Shown: piece by piece, positions 9,238 to 18,739 of the stretch
Layout of the letters: each line of letters opens with the position of its first letter
Numbering within the stretch: the stretch's first letter is position 1
NCBI RefSeq assembly: GCF_026420145.1
Contig: NZ_JAPMLV010000001.1
Span: 2,232,001-2,296,000, forward strand
Direction of reading: 5' to 3'
DNA from: Enterobacter pseudoroggenkampii
GTDB taxonomy: Bacteria > Pseudomonadota > Gammaproteobacteria > Enterobacterales > Enterobacteriaceae
DNA length: 64,000 nucleotides
The notes under the pieces: model-generated
The model's database searches: none
What the model saw: the letters and a program-made list of their open reading frames with translations, nothing else
Told to the model about the DNA's origin: nothing
Made by a program: the position numbers and the translations under genes

Positions 9238-10821
9238 ATGGAATGGATTGCCGATCCCTCAATCTGGGCCGGGCTGGTTACGCTGGTCGTCATCGAGTTA
9301 GTGCTCGGGATTGATAATCTGGTCTTTATCGCCATCCTCGCTGAAAAACTGCCCCCTTCCCAGCGCGACCGCGCGCGCGTGACGGGTCTGCTGCTGGCGA
9401 TGGTGATGCGGTTACTGCTGCTGGCCTCTATCTCCTGGCTGGTCACGCTCACTCAGCCACTGTTCTCCATTCACGGTCTGAGTTTTAGCGCCCGCGATCT
9501 CATCATGCTCTTCGGCGGGTTGTTCCTGCTGTTCAAAGCCACCGTGGAACTCAACGAGCGGCTGGAAGGCAAAGACAGCGAGAACCCAACCCAGCGCCGC
9601 GGGGCGAAATTCTGGCCGGTGGTAGCGCAGATCGTGGTGCTGGATGCGGTCTTCTCCCTGGACTCGGTGATCACCGCCGTCGGGATGGTGGACCACCTTG
9701 CGGTGATGATGGCCGCGGTGATTATCGCCATCACCCTGATGGTGATGGCCAGCAAGGCGCTCACACGGTTTGTGAACAGTCACCCGACAATCGTCATCCT
9801 CTGTCTGAGCTTCCTGCTGATGATTGGCTTTAGCCTGGTGGCCGACGGTTTTGGCTTCCATATTCCGAAAGGCTACCTGTATGCCGCCATCGGGTTCTCC
9901 GTCATGATTGAAGCGCTTAACCAGCTGGCGATATTTAACCGCCGCCGCTTCCTGTCCGCGAATCAGACCCTGCGTCAGCGTACGGCCGACACGGTTATGC
10001 GCCTGTTAAGCGGTAAGAAAGAGGATGCGGAGCTGGACGCCGAATCCTCAGCCATGCTGGCCGACCACAGCGACGGGCTGATCTTTGATCCGCAGGAACG
10101 GCGGATGATCGAGCGGGTGCTCAATCTGAACCAGCGGACGGTCAGCAGCATCATGACCTCACGACATGACATTGAACATATCGACCTGACGGCACCGGAA
10201 GAGCACATTCGCGCCCTGCTGGATAAAAACCAGCACACCCGCGTGGTGGTGACCGGCGGTGAAGAGGAAGAGGAGCTGCTGGGCGTGGTGCACGTTATTG
10301 ACCTGCTCCAGCAGCAGCTGCACGGCGAGCCGCTCAATCTCCGCATCCTGGTACGCCAGCCGCTGGTCTTCCCGGAGGGGCTACCGCTGCTCTCCGCCCT
10401 TGAGCAATTCCGTAACGCGCGCACGCACTTTGCCTTTGTGGTGGATGAGTTTGGTTCGGTGGAAGGACTGGTCACGCTCAGCGACGTAATGGAAACCATC
10501 GCCGGTAATCTGCCAAACGAGGTGGATGAGATTGATGCCCGCCACGACATTCAGAAAAACGCAGACGGTTCGTGGACGGCTAACGGCCATATGCCGCTGG
10601 AAGATCTGGTGCAATATGTCCCGCTGCCGCTGGATGAAAAGCGGGAATATCACACCATTGCCGGTCTGCTGATGGAGTATTTGCAGCGTATCCCGCAGCC
10701 GGGGGAAGAGGTTCAGGTGGGCGACTATCTGCTGAAAACCCTGCAGATTGAAAACCATCGCGTGCAGAAGGTTCAGCTCATTCCGCTGCGGGATGAGGAA
10801 GAACTGGATTTTGAGGTATAA
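9238..10821 (+). CDS. yegH: TerC-family membrane protein with CBS and CorC/HlyC domains, YegH
   Basis: A 527-residue inner-membrane protein. Residues 1-240 form a TerC-type seven-helix domain with the acidic motifs [10 protein letters not shown] and [14 protein letters not shown] typical of putative metal-ion exporters. Two CBS motifs follow (about 300-425), then a CorC/HlyC transporter-associated domain (about 435-520). The function is not established; metal-ion transport or membrane-protein metalation is a family-based guess. Length is identical to E. coli YegH. The gene is monocistronic, divergent from wza and convergent with asmA. Confidence 0.92.
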   Translation: MEWIADPSIWAGLVTLVVIELVLGIDNLVFIAILAEKLPPSQRDRARVTGLLLAMVMRLLLLASISWLVTLTQPLFSIHGLSFSARDLIMLFGGLFLLFKATVELNERLEGKDSENPTQRRGAKFWPVVAQIVVLDAVFSLDSVITAVGMVDHLAVMMAAVIIAITLMVMASKALTRFVNSHPTIVILCLSFLLMIGFSLVADGFGFHIPKGYLYAAIGFSVMIEALNQLAIFNRRRFLSANQTLRQRTADTVMRLLSGKKEDAELDAESSAMLADHSDGLIFDPQERRMIERVLNLNQRTVSSIMTSRHDIEHIDLTAPEEHIRALLDKNQHTRVVVTGGEEEEELLGVVHVIDLLQQQLHGEPLNLRILVRQPLVFPEGLPLLSALEQFRNARTHFAFVVDEFGSVEGLVTLSDVMETIAGNLPNEVDEIDARHDIQKNADGSWTANGHMPLEDLVQYVPLPLDEKREYHTIAGLLMEYLQRIPQPGEEVQVGDYLLKTLQIENHRVQKVQLIPLRDEEELDFEV

Positions 10822-10825
10822 AAAA

Positions 10826-10901
10826 GCCGGGTGGCGCTTCGCTTACCCGGCCTACGATGTTCGGTTTTTGTAGGCCGGGTAAGGCGGAGCCGCCCCCCGG
10901 C
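10826..10901. repeat. BIME (paired REP/PU units) between yegH and asmA
   Basis: Two classic REP units in inverted orientation. The first (10826-10855) begins GCCGGGTGGCGCTTCGCTTA and the second (10870-10901) begins GTAGGCCGGGTAAGGCGGAG. They sit between the convergent 3' ends of yegH and asmA, the usual place for REP elements, where they protect mRNA 3' ends and bind gyrase or IHF in relatives. Confidence 0.92.
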
Positions 10902-10911
10902 GCAACAGGCA

Positions 10912-12762
10912 TCACAGCTTATCCAGCAGCTTTTTCACATCCTTGCCGTCCTGTGAATCTTTATTACGATCCGCCCAGCCGCTAAGCCGACGTTTCGCTT
11001 CATCCTGCAGATGCTTACGCAGGATCTGATCCACCTGCAGGCTGTAATTCAGGGCCTGCCATTTACCATATACGGTCAGCGGAACCGGCGTCTCTTTCAG
11101 GAAGTCGATGAGCTTGCTCTCACCCTGCCAGCCGGAAAGTACCCGCACGTTAAAGCGCGTGTCCGCCGTCTCTTTCACCAGATCCAGCTTACCGTCACCC
11201 GTCATTGATAACAGTGAAGAGGTGCCCTGCATTCCGTCGAGAGAAAGTTGTCCGTTGTCCAGCGTCAGGTCCGCGGTGAAGCTGTCGAGGCGCGTGGCGC
11301 TGTCATAGTTATCCTGCGCTTTCACATCGCTGCTGCGCTCAACCGCCTGCTGCACCAGCTGCTGGAAGTTAAGCCCTTCCATACGGGAGTTTTTCAGATC
11401 AAGATGCGCCTGCCCCTGCCACTCGCGGCGGAAAGCATCGGCATCAATTTTCGTGCCTGAGAAGTCACCCGCTAGCGTCAACTGCCCCGTCAGGGATATC
11501 GGGTAGTTAAACGCTTTCAGGATGGTACCTATCTCAACGTTGTCGAGACGCGGCTGGAATTCCGCGCTGGCAACGTCTTTACGGACATCCAGCGTGCCGG
11601 GCAGCGAGAGGTTCCCTGCGCCCATCTTACCGCTCAGTTCGGAGATCACCAGCAAACCGTTATGGTTAAACATCTGGCTGCTCACGTCGGTAAAATCAAT
11701 ACCGCGCCAGCGCAGGCTATTGGCTTTCAGCAGAATATCCGCCGTGAATCCGCGCAGGGCGTTATAGTCAGGTTGATCAAGATTAGACGAGATAACCGGA
11801 CGCGATACCGGTGCCTGGCTTTGCCCCGTCTGCGTGGCATCGCTGTCGGTGGCGCTGGCTGGCAGCGGCGGCAGCAGGTTTTCCAGATTGAGCTTGTCAA
11901 ACTGCAGATTCAGCACCCACTTCGGCTTCTCTTCGAGCGTAACGCTCGCCTGCCCCTTCAGGCTACTGTCATTTGCCTGCAGGTTGAGATTATCCAGCTC
12001 CAGCTGCTTTTGTTCTTCGCGCCAGACGGCCTGCAGCGTTCCCTGCCCGGTGATCCCCTGAGTGGGAAGATCGGCCCCCGTCAGCTGCCAGTCCAGTTGC
12101 TGAATGTCAGCGGTGAGCTGGTGCGGATAGTCTGAGGCATTGACGCTGGCATTCAGCGACAGGGTCAAATCACGCTGATCGCGATTCACGCGCCCGCTAA
12201 ACGCCACCGACGCAAGATGGTGATCGTCCTGTTCCATCTGCAGGTTAATGTTGCGAACGGTCACCTGCTCCTGGTGCTCATGCTGGAAAACCAACACGCT
12301 ATCGGCCACTTTCAGCTTGCCGATATCAAAGGACCAGCCTGTATCAGACGGCTCATCAGGCAGGGTATTTTCGCGCGGCGCAACCGGCGCATTTGCATCG
12401 CGCACGGCTTCGGATTGCGGGGTGAGCTGAATCACCGCGCCTTTCAGCATCACCTGTTTAACCTGCAGCTGATGGGAAATGAGCGGGAACAGCGCCACAT
12501 CAAGGCGCATGTTGTCTGCAGAGACCAGCGGCTGGGACGCCCCCGGTGCCGTAAGCGACATGCGGCCAGAGAGAATGCTGAGCTGCGGCCAGACGTGCCA
12601 GCGCAGCGGCCCGTCAAGCTTCAGTTGATAACCACTGCGTGCCTCGACCTGCCGCACCATGTAAGCGCGGAAATCGTTGGGGTTAACCAGCAGAACCAAC
12701 GCCGAAAGGCCGGCCACCAGCACCACCAGCAAAATCATCAGCGTTGTCAGAACTCTTCTCAT
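10912..12762 (-). CDS. asmA: Outer-membrane assembly protein AsmA
   Basis: A 616-residue AsmA-family protein with one N-terminal membrane helix (residues 7-27) and a large periplasmic region rich in beta-strand repeats. The family forms bridge-like grooves implicated in phospholipid transfer to the outer membrane; AsmA mutations suppress OmpF assembly defects in E. coli. The C-terminal AsmA_2 region includes KLIDFLKETPVPLTVYGKW. It lies 22 bp downstream of dcd in the same direction, probably co-transcribed. Confidence 0.94.
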   Translation of the reverse strand: MRRVLTTLMILLVVLVAGLSALVLLVNPNDFRAYMVRQVEARSGYQLKLDGPLRWHVWPQLSILSGRMSLTAPGASQPLVSADNMRLDVALFPLISHQLQVKQVMLKGAVIQLTPQSEAVRDANAPVAPRENTLPDEPSDTGWSFDIGKLKVADSVLVFQHEHQEQVTVRNINLQMEQDDHHLASVAFSGRVNRDQRDLTLSLNASVNASDYPHQLTADIQQLDWQLTGADLPTQGITGQGTLQAVWREEQKQLELDNLNLQANDSSLKGQASVTLEEKPKWVLNLQFDKLNLENLLPPLPASATDSDATQTGQSQAPVSRPVISSNLDQPDYNALRGFTADILLKANSLRWRGIDFTDVSSQMFNHNGLLVISELSGKMGAGNLSLPGTLDVRKDVASAEFQPRLDNVEIGTILKAFNYPISLTGQLTLAGDFSGTKIDADAFRREWQGQAHLDLKNSRMEGLNFQQLVQQAVERSSDVKAQDNYDSATRLDSFTADLTLDNGQLSLDGMQGTSSLLSMTGDGKLDLVKETADTRFNVRVLSGWQGESKLIDFLKETPVPLTVYGKWQALNYSLQVDQILRKHLQDEAKRRLSGWADRNKDSQDGKDVKKLLDKL

Positions 12763-12784
12763 GGCATCCTCAATGGGCTAACGA

Positions 12785-13366
12785 TCAGTCTTTATCAATA
12801 CGGCTGGCAACCGCGCCCTGCTGGTCGCGATATTTTGCGTCCTGCCGACGGTTATAAGGACGATCTGCCGGGCCTGACAGCGGTTCAAAACTCAACGCGC
12901 CGATCATCATCCCCGGGCGCAGCGCCAGCGGCAATTTACCGGCGTTGAAGAACTCCAGTACGATACGCCCCGACCAGCCTGGATCGATACGGTGCGCGGT
13001 CACGTGGACCATCAGTCCCAGTCGTGCCAGCGAAGAACGGCCATCAAGCCAGCCGACCAGGTCAGGAGGCAGGGTGACGGATTCAAAGGTCACCGCCAGG
13101 GCCAGTTCACCTGGGTGCAGATAAAAGGCTTCGCCCTCGTCGATAACGATTTCGTCACTCATCACGCGATCGAGCGCGGCGCTGACTTCGTCCTTCGGCC
13201 CGCTAAGGTCAATGAACGGTGCGGTATGGCCGCTAAAGGTGCGGAATTTATTACCTAACCGTACATCAACGGTCACGCCATTGATACGCTCAACAGGTGG
13301 ACGTGGGGTAATAGACAAACGGCCTTCATCCAGCCAGGCTTCTATATCGCGATCACAAAGACGCAT
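12785..13366 (-). CDS. dcd: dCTP deaminase
   Basis: A 193-residue cytosolic trimeric enzyme converting dCTP to dUTP, the main source of dUMP for thymidylate in enterics. The nucleotide-binding segment [24 protein letters not shown] and the [16 protein letters not shown] strand are typical. The start is the ATG giving MRLCDRDIE, preceded by AAGGAGAAA; an in-frame ATG six codons upstream has no suitable ribosome site and would lengthen the protein beyond family size. Confidence 0.96.
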   Translation of the reverse strand: MRLCDRDIEAWLDEGRLSITPRPPVERINGVTVDVRLGNKFRTFSGHTAPFIDLSGPKDEVSAALDRVMSDEIVIDEGEAFYLHPGELALAVTFESVTLPPDLVGWLDGRSSLARLGLMVHVTAHRIDPGWSGRIVLEFFNAGKLPLALRPGMMIGALSFEPLSGPADRPYNRRQDAKYRDQQGAVASRIDKD

Positions 13367-13457
13367 GGCACTTTCTCCTTTCATGCATCGTACCCTGAAG
13401 CGGTAAGCGCTCAGGGTAAAACCAGGTTATCTCTGAACGGTACACAATTCACGCGGC

Positions 13458-14099
13458 TTATTCAAAAAACTGGCTGATTTTCGCTTTTAAGATATCAATA
13501 GCAATGCGGTTTTTACCCCCGCGCGGCACGATGATATCGGCGTATTGTTTGGATGGCTCAATAAACTGCAGGAACATCGGGCGGACCGTTTTCTGGTATT
13601 GCGCCATAACGGAGTCCATCGAACGTCCACGTTCATTCACGTCGCGCTTGATGCGGCGCATCAGGCAGATATCCAGCGGGGTATCAACGAAAATCGAGAA
13701 GTTCATGGATTCACGCAGGCGGGCGTCGGTCAGCAGCAGGATGCCTTCAAGGATAATGACCTTTTTCGGCTCGATGCGGATCGTTTCCTGGGTGCGGGTG
13801 TGTTCTACGTAGCTGTAAACGGGCAGCTCAATCGCCTGGCCGCTCTTAAGCGCTTCTAAATGCTGGAACAGCAGGCTGTGATCCATCGCATTGGGGTGGT
13901 CATAGTTGGTTTTGACGCGTTCTTCCATCGACAGATGGGATTGATCTTTGTAATAGCTGTCTTCGGGAATGACGCCGATATGCTCATCACCTACTTGTTC
14001 ACGCAGTTCGCGATAAAGCGTACTGGCAATTAGACTTTTACCTGAAGCCGATGCGCCGGCGATGCCTATAATGACGCACTGATGAGACTTATCAGTCAT
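13458..14099 (-). CDS. udk: Uridine/cytidine kinase
   Basis: A 213-residue cytosolic enzyme phosphorylating uridine and cytidine with GTP or ATP in pyrimidine salvage. It has the P-loop [11 protein letters not shown] at residues 12-22, the substrate loop PEDSYYKDQ and the lid region with [13 protein letters not shown]. It lies 91 bp upstream of dcd in the same direction. Length matches E. coli Udk. Confidence 0.96.
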   Translation of the reverse strand: MTDKSHQCVIIGIAGASASGKSLIASTLYRELREQVGDEHIGVIPEDSYYKDQSHLSMEERVKTNYDHPNAMDHSLLFQHLEALKSGQAIELPVYSYVEHTRTQETIRIEPKKVIILEGILLLTDARLRESMNFSIFVDTPLDICLMRRIKRDVNERGRSMDSVMAQYQKTVRPMFLQFIEPSKQYADIIVPRGGKNRIAIDILKAKISQFFE

Positions 14100-14442
14100 A
14101 AATTTAGCGACCTGATTAACCTGGATGTTAAGGAAGGACGACGCCGGAGCGTCAAACGCGGCAATTATAGGGATTTCGCGGGCGTGATACCAGTCGAATG
14201 CACAGGTTCTGCGAGACTGGCCGAAAAGTGACGTTTTATTCCCTGAGTGAAATTTAAATGAACGTTTTTTCAGCGTTTAATCGTTTTTTTTAACGGAGTA
14301 AGTATTTAATAAGTCTATGGTGTCAAATTCTGAGCGGTCACCATATGAATTGTAAATTGTTTGTACTAGCATAAACCAAATTATCAAATTCACGCGTTCG
14401 GACATCTTCCCTGACGGCATGACGTCTCTGGATAAAGCGGTA
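14100..14442. other. Intergenic region between divergent udk and dgcE
   Basis: About 340 bp holding the two divergent promoters. It is AT-rich around 14255-14380 with T and A tracts. No RNA gene or conserved operator was recognised. A minus-strand open frame across 14277-14597 runs into dgcE and has no family resemblance. Confidence 0.5.
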
Positions 14443-17400
14443 ATGAATAAACAATACCAGCGGGTTTTGGTTACCACCCCACATCCTCTAATACGACTTG
14501 TCTGTCTGGGCCTGGTCACCTTTATCTTTACCTTATTTTCGCTGGAGCTCACCCGCTTCGGTACCCTGCTGGCCCCGCTCTGGTTCCCCACCGCCATTAT
14601 GATGGTGGCGTTTTACCGCCATGCGGGGAAAATGTGGCCGGGAATCGCCCTGGCCTGTTCGTTCGGCAATGTTCTGGCCTCGTGGATGCTGTTTTCATGG
14701 GGGTCGGTCAGCTTCATCTACCCTTCTATCAACGTCATTGAGGCCGCTATCGGCGCGCTGTTTCTGCGCAAATGGCTCCCGTGGTACAACCCGCTGCAGA
14801 ATCTGAACGACTGGATCCGCGTGGCCATCGGCAGCGCGCTGGTTCCGCCGCTGGTGGGCGGTATTCTGGTGTCTCTGCTGGCACCCGGCCCTGAACCCCT
14901 GCGCAATTTCTTCGTCTGGGTGTTGTCAGAAGCCATTGGCGCGCTGGCGCTGGTGCCGCTGGGCCTGCTGTTTAAACCCCATTATCTGCTGCGCCACCGT
15001 GACCCGAGATTGCTGCTGGAAACGCTGACCACGCTGGCCGTAACGTTAGCCCTCAGTTGGGCAGCCATCACCTGGCTGCCGTGGCCTTTCACCTGCGTGA
15101 TTGTTCTGCTGATGTGGAGCGCCGTGCGCCTGCCACGGATGGAAGCGTTCATGGTGTTTCTGGTCACCGTAATGGTTGTGTCGCTGATGATTGCCCGTAA
15201 CCCTCTGGCGCTGACCACGCAGCACGCCGGGCCGATGCTGAACGCCCCCTGGCTGCCGTTCCTGATGCTGCTCCTGCCCGCTAACGTGATGACCATGGTG
15301 ATGTACGCCTTCCGCGCCGAGCGCAAACACATCACCGAAAGCGAGGAGCGCTTCCGCAATGCGATGGAGTATTCGGCCATCGGTATGGCGCTGGTCAGCA
15401 TTGAGGGCAAATGGCTTCAGGCTAACAAGGCGCTGTGCAATTTCCTCGGCTACAGCCAGACTGAGCTCCAGTCGCTGACCTTCCAGCAGCTCACCTGGCC
15501 GGAAGATCTGCACACCGACCTGGAACAGCTTGAACAGCTGGTCAATGGCGATATCAATACCTATACCCTCGAGAAGCGCTATTACACCCGCGACGGGGAA
15601 GTGGTCTGGGCACTGCTGGCCGTCTCCGTCGTGCGTCATGCCGACGGCTCGCCGCTCTATTTTATCGCCCAGATTGAAGACATTAACGACCTGAAGCAGA
15701 CCGAATGGGTCAATAAGCGCCTGATGGAGCGCATTACGCTTGCTAACGAAGCGGGCGGCATCGGCATCTGGGAGTGGGATCTGGAGCCAGACATTATCAG
15801 CTGGGACAAGCGGATGTTTGAGCTGTATGAAATCCCGCCGCACATCAAGCCCACCTGGCAGCTCTGGCATGACACGATGCTGCCGGAAGATCGCGCCCAC
15901 GCAGAGAAGGTGCTGCGGGACTCTCTGATTTCCCGTCTGCCGTTTAAGCTGGAATTTCGCATTCGCGTGAAGGAAGGCGTGCGCCATATTCGCTCCCTGG
16001 CGAACCGGGTGCTTAATAAGCAGGGTGAGGTCGAACGGCTGCTCGGCATCAACATGGACATGACCGAGGTTAAGCAGCTCAACGAAGCCCTCTTCCAGGA
16101 AAAAGAGCGTCTGCACATCACCCTCGATTCTATCGGTGAAGCGGTACTGTGTACCGATATCAACATGAACGTCACCTTTATGAACCCGGTGGCAGAGAAA
16201 ATGAGCGGCTGGCTGCAGACCGAGGCTATCGGCCAGCCGATCCTGAAGGTGTTGCACATCACCTTTGGTGAAAAAGGGCCGCTCATGGAGAATATTCACA
16301 GCGGCGATATGTCCCGTTCCGATATCGATCAGGACGTGGTGCTGAATTGCCGTACCGGTGGAAATTTCGATATTCATTACAGCATTACGCCGCTCAGCAC
16401 GCTGGATGGGCAGAATATTGGCTCAGTTATCGTGATTCAGGACGTGACCGAGTCGCGCAAAATGCTGCGCCAGCTCAGCTATAGCGCCTCCCACGACGCC
16501 CTGACCCATCTGGCAAACCGGGTCAGCTTCGAAAATCATCTCAAACGCCTCCTGCAGACCGTTCGCGAAACGCGCCAGCGTCATGCCCTGGTCTTTATCG
16601 ATCTCGATCGCTTCAAAGCCGTCAACGATACGGCAGGCCACGCGGCGGGCGATGCCCTGCTGCGGGAACTCTCTTCCCTGATGTTGACCATGCTCCGCTC
16701 CAGCGACGTGCTGGCGCGTCTGGGCGGGGACGAGTTCGGCTTACTGTTACCGGACTGCAATATTGAAAGCGCGCGCTATATTGCCGGTCGCCTGATCCAC
16801 ACGATCAATGACTATCACTTTATGTGGGAAGGCCGCCTGCACCGGATCGGCGCCAGCGCCGGCATCACGCTGATTGATGAAAATAACCATCAGGCGTCGG
16901 AGATCATGTCGCAAGCGGACATTGCCTGTTATGCCTCAAAAAACAGCGGGCGCGGCATGGTGACGGTTTATGAACCCCAGCAGGAGCGTGATCACCACAC
17001 GCGCAGCATGATGTCGCTTGATGAACAGTGGCACATGATTAAAGACAATCACCTGATGATAATTGCCCGCAGCGTCGCCTCCCCGCGCATCCCGGAAAGC
17101 AGTAATTTCTGGCTGCTGTCGTTACGCCTGTGGACCAGTCAGGGCGAAGTCCAGGAAGAGCATGCTTTCCGCTCGGGCCTGGCGGAACCTGAGCTTTTGC
17201 ACGCCCTCGACAGACGTATTTTTAGCGAATTTTTCCGGACCTATGCAGCCCAGATCGCCAGTAAAGGCATGGGTGTGGCACTGCCGCTTTCTGAGGCCGG
17301 TTTAGCCAGCGTGACGCTGGTCGATGAGCTTCTCGACCTGCTGGATAAAAGCCCCATGCCGGGTCGTTTGCTACATCTGGTTATCTCTGCCGATGTGGTG

Positions 17401-17772
17401 TGCAGCCCGGATAAAAACCTGCAGCGGAGTCTGCAAAAGCTTCGCCAGGCGGGCTGCCGCGTGATCTTCAGCCAGGTGGGACGCGATATGAACGTCTTTA
17501 CCCACCTGACCGCGAATATGGCCGACTATCTGATGCTGGACGCTGAGGTGGTAAGCAACGTGTATGGCAATCTGATGGATGAGATGATGGTGACCATTGT
17601 GCAGGGCCACGCCCAGCGTCTGGGAATGAAAACCATCGCGGGCCCCTGTAACCAGCCCATCATGATGGATACGCTCTCCGGCATCGGCATTGATTTTATC
17701 TTTGGTGACACCATCGCCGAGCCGCAGCCGCTGGATCTACTGCTCAACACCAGCTATTTCGCCATCAACTGA
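14443..17772 (+). CDS. dgcE: Diguanylate cyclase DgcE (MASE1-PAS-GGDEF-degenerate EAL)
   Basis: About 1109 residues. It has an N-terminal MASE1 membrane sensor of 8-10 helices (residues 12-300) and three PAS/PAC segments (about 305-660, including NAMEYSAIGMAL). A GGDEF domain carries an intact RLGGDEFGLL near residue 762. The C-terminal EAL-like domain lacks the EAL motif and is probably not a phosphodiesterase. It makes cyclic di-GMP that in E. coli promotes csgD, curli and cellulose. The start at MNKQYQRVLV matches the family; an ATG 24 bp upstream is possible but lacks a ribosome site. The 3' end overlaps convergent alkA by 36 bp. Confidence 0.93.
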   Translation: MNKQYQRVLVTTPHPLIRLVCLGLVTFIFTLFSLELTRFGTLLAPLWFPTAIMMVAFYRHAGKMWPGIALACSFGNVLASWMLFSWGSVSFIYPSINVIEAAIGALFLRKWLPWYNPLQNLNDWIRVAIGSALVPPLVGGILVSLLAPGPEPLRNFFVWVLSEAIGALALVPLGLLFKPHYLLRHRDPRLLLETLTTLAVTLALSWAAITWLPWPFTCVIVLLMWSAVRLPRMEAFMVFLVTVMVVSLMIARNPLALTTQHAGPMLNAPWLPFLMLLLPANVMTMVMYAFRAERKHITESEERFRNAMEYSAIGMALVSIEGKWLQANKALCNFLGYSQTELQSLTFQQLTWPEDLHTDLEQLEQLVNGDINTYTLEKRYYTRDGEVVWALLAVSVVRHADGSPLYFIAQIEDINDLKQTEWVNKRLMERITLANEAGGIGIWEWDLEPDIISWDKRMFELYEIPPHIKPTWQLWHDTMLPEDRAHAEKVLRDSLISRLPFKLEFRIRVKEGVRHIRSLANRVLNKQGEVERLLGINMDMTEVKQLNEALFQEKERLHITLDSIGEAVLCTDINMNVTFMNPVAEKMSGWLQTEAIGQPILKVLHITFGEKGPLMENIHSGDMSRSDIDQDVVLNCRTGGNFDIHYSITPLSTLDGQNIGSVIVIQDVTESRKMLRQLSYSASHDALTHLANRVSFENHLKRLLQTVRETRQRHALVFIDLDRFKAVNDTAGHAAGDALLRELSSLMLTMLRSSDVLARLGGDEFGLLLPDCNIESARYIAGRLIHTINDYHFMWEGRLHRIGASAGITLIDENNHQASEIMSQADIACYASKNSGRGMVTVYEPQQERDHHTRSMMSLDEQWHMIKDNHLMIIARSVASPRIPESSNFWLLSLRLWTSQGEVQEEHAFRSGLAEPELLHALDRRIFSEFFRTYAAQIASKGMGVALPLSEAGLASVTLVDELLDLLDKSPMPGRLLHLVISADVVCSPDKNLQRSLQKLRQAGCRVIFSQVGRDMNVFTHLTANMADYLMLDAEVVSNVYGNLMDEMMVTIVQGHAQRLGMKTIAGPCNQPIMMDTLSGIGIDFIFGDTIAEPQPLDLLLNTSYFAIN

Positions 17773-18609
17773 CGGCGCCCAGCCGTCGGTGTACCAGATG
17801 TGCAGCAGCGCGTAAGAGCGCCACGGCTGCCAGCGCTCGGCATAACGACGAATTTGCGCGGGCGTCATCCCGGCAAAGCGTTGTTTAATCAGGTAATCAT
17901 CCGGAAGAAATACATCTTTCGCCTGCCAGCCGCGCAGGGCCAGATAATTTGCCGTCCAGCGCCCTATCCCCGGCCGCTGCTGTAGCGCCTTCATCCCCTC
18001 CTCTATGTTCGCGGGTGGGAAAAGCGGAAACGTCCCGTCGATGACCGACTGCGCCAGATGAATCAGCGACTCCGCGCGCTTTACCGGCATACCTAACGCT
18101 TTCAGCGCCAGAGGATCCGCTGCCGCCAGCGCCTGCGGCGTGGGGAAGCAGAGATAGCCCGGGCAATCGGCCACGGGTTCGCCGCATAACGCCACCACGC
18201 GCGACGCCAGCTTCGCCGCCATCGCAACGCTCACCAGCTGTCCGAGAATCGCCCGGACGCCCTGCTCGTACGCATCCATCGCTCCCGGCAAACGCAAGCC
18301 CGGCCGGGCAGCACCGAGAGTGCCCAGCGTATCCGCGATGTGCTGCGGATTGCAGGCAAGATCGAACAGGCGTTCGATGCGTTCAAGGCACGTCTGCGCA
18401 ACCGGAATTAACCCCGGGCTGAGGGTCACGGTCAGCGTATGGGTGGCGATATCCGGCGTCACGCGGAAGATCCCCTGATGCCCTTCGCAGGCAAAACTGC
18501 GCTCGTAGTAGTCGTGCGTGACGGTTTCAATGCCCGTTACCGCACGCGCGCCAAGAAAGTCAAACATCCACTGCCAGTCATAAGGGGGAAGCCAGGTGAG
18601 GGTATACAT
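17737..18609 (-). CDS. alkA: DNA-3-methyladenine glycosylase II AlkA
   Basis: A 290-residue HhH-GPD base-excision glycosylase that removes alkylated purines and pyrimidines. It has an N-terminal AlkA_N domain (MYTLTWLPPYDWQWM), the helix-hairpin-helix PGIGRWTANYLALRG, and the catalytic aspartate in VFLPDDYLIKQ. The start is set at MYTLTWLPP after AAGGAGTAACG; the reading frame extends 43 codons further upstream into the yegD promoter and is not used in the family. A candidate Ada box lies 52 bp upstream. Confidence 0.95.
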   Translation of the reverse strand: MYTLTWLPPYDWQWMFDFLGARAVTGIETVTHDYYERSFACEGHQGIFRVTPDIATHTLTVTLSPGLIPVAQTCLERIERLFDLACNPQHIADTLGTLGAARPGLRLPGAMDAYEQGVRAILGQLVSVAMAAKLASRVVALCGEPVADCPGYLCFPTPQALAAADPLALKALGMPVKRAESLIHLAQSVIDGTFPLFPPANIEEGMKALQQRPGIGRWTANYLALRGWQAKDVFLPDDYLIKQRFAGMTPAQIRRYAERWQPWRSYALLHIWYTDGWAPSVDGEIAGVEQ

Positions 18610-18660
18610 CGTTACTCCTTTTTTAGTGTTATCAGCATAAACGGAAAGACCCTGTATTGC

Positions 18661-18668
18661 CTTGCTTT
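18661..18668 (-). promoter_or_regulatory. Candidate Ada box in the alkA promoter
   Basis: The minus strand reads AAAGCAAG, 7 of 8 positions matching the AAAGCAAA Ada-binding box recalled for E. coli alkA. It is followed by GGCAA, about 52 bp before the ATG. This position suits methylated-Ada activation in the adaptive response. Short motif, identified by eye. Confidence 0.4.
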
Positions 18669-18739
18669 CATATTCCTGTTGTCGCCATGCAGACATTTCG
18701 TTAAAGTCTCGCCCCTTCTCACCGGCATGGGGATTCATC

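Noticed and set aside
14277..14597. Minus-strand 106-codon frame upstream of and into dgcE
   Set aside because: Low-complexity, no ribosome site, and most of it lies antisense to the conserved dgcE membrane domain.
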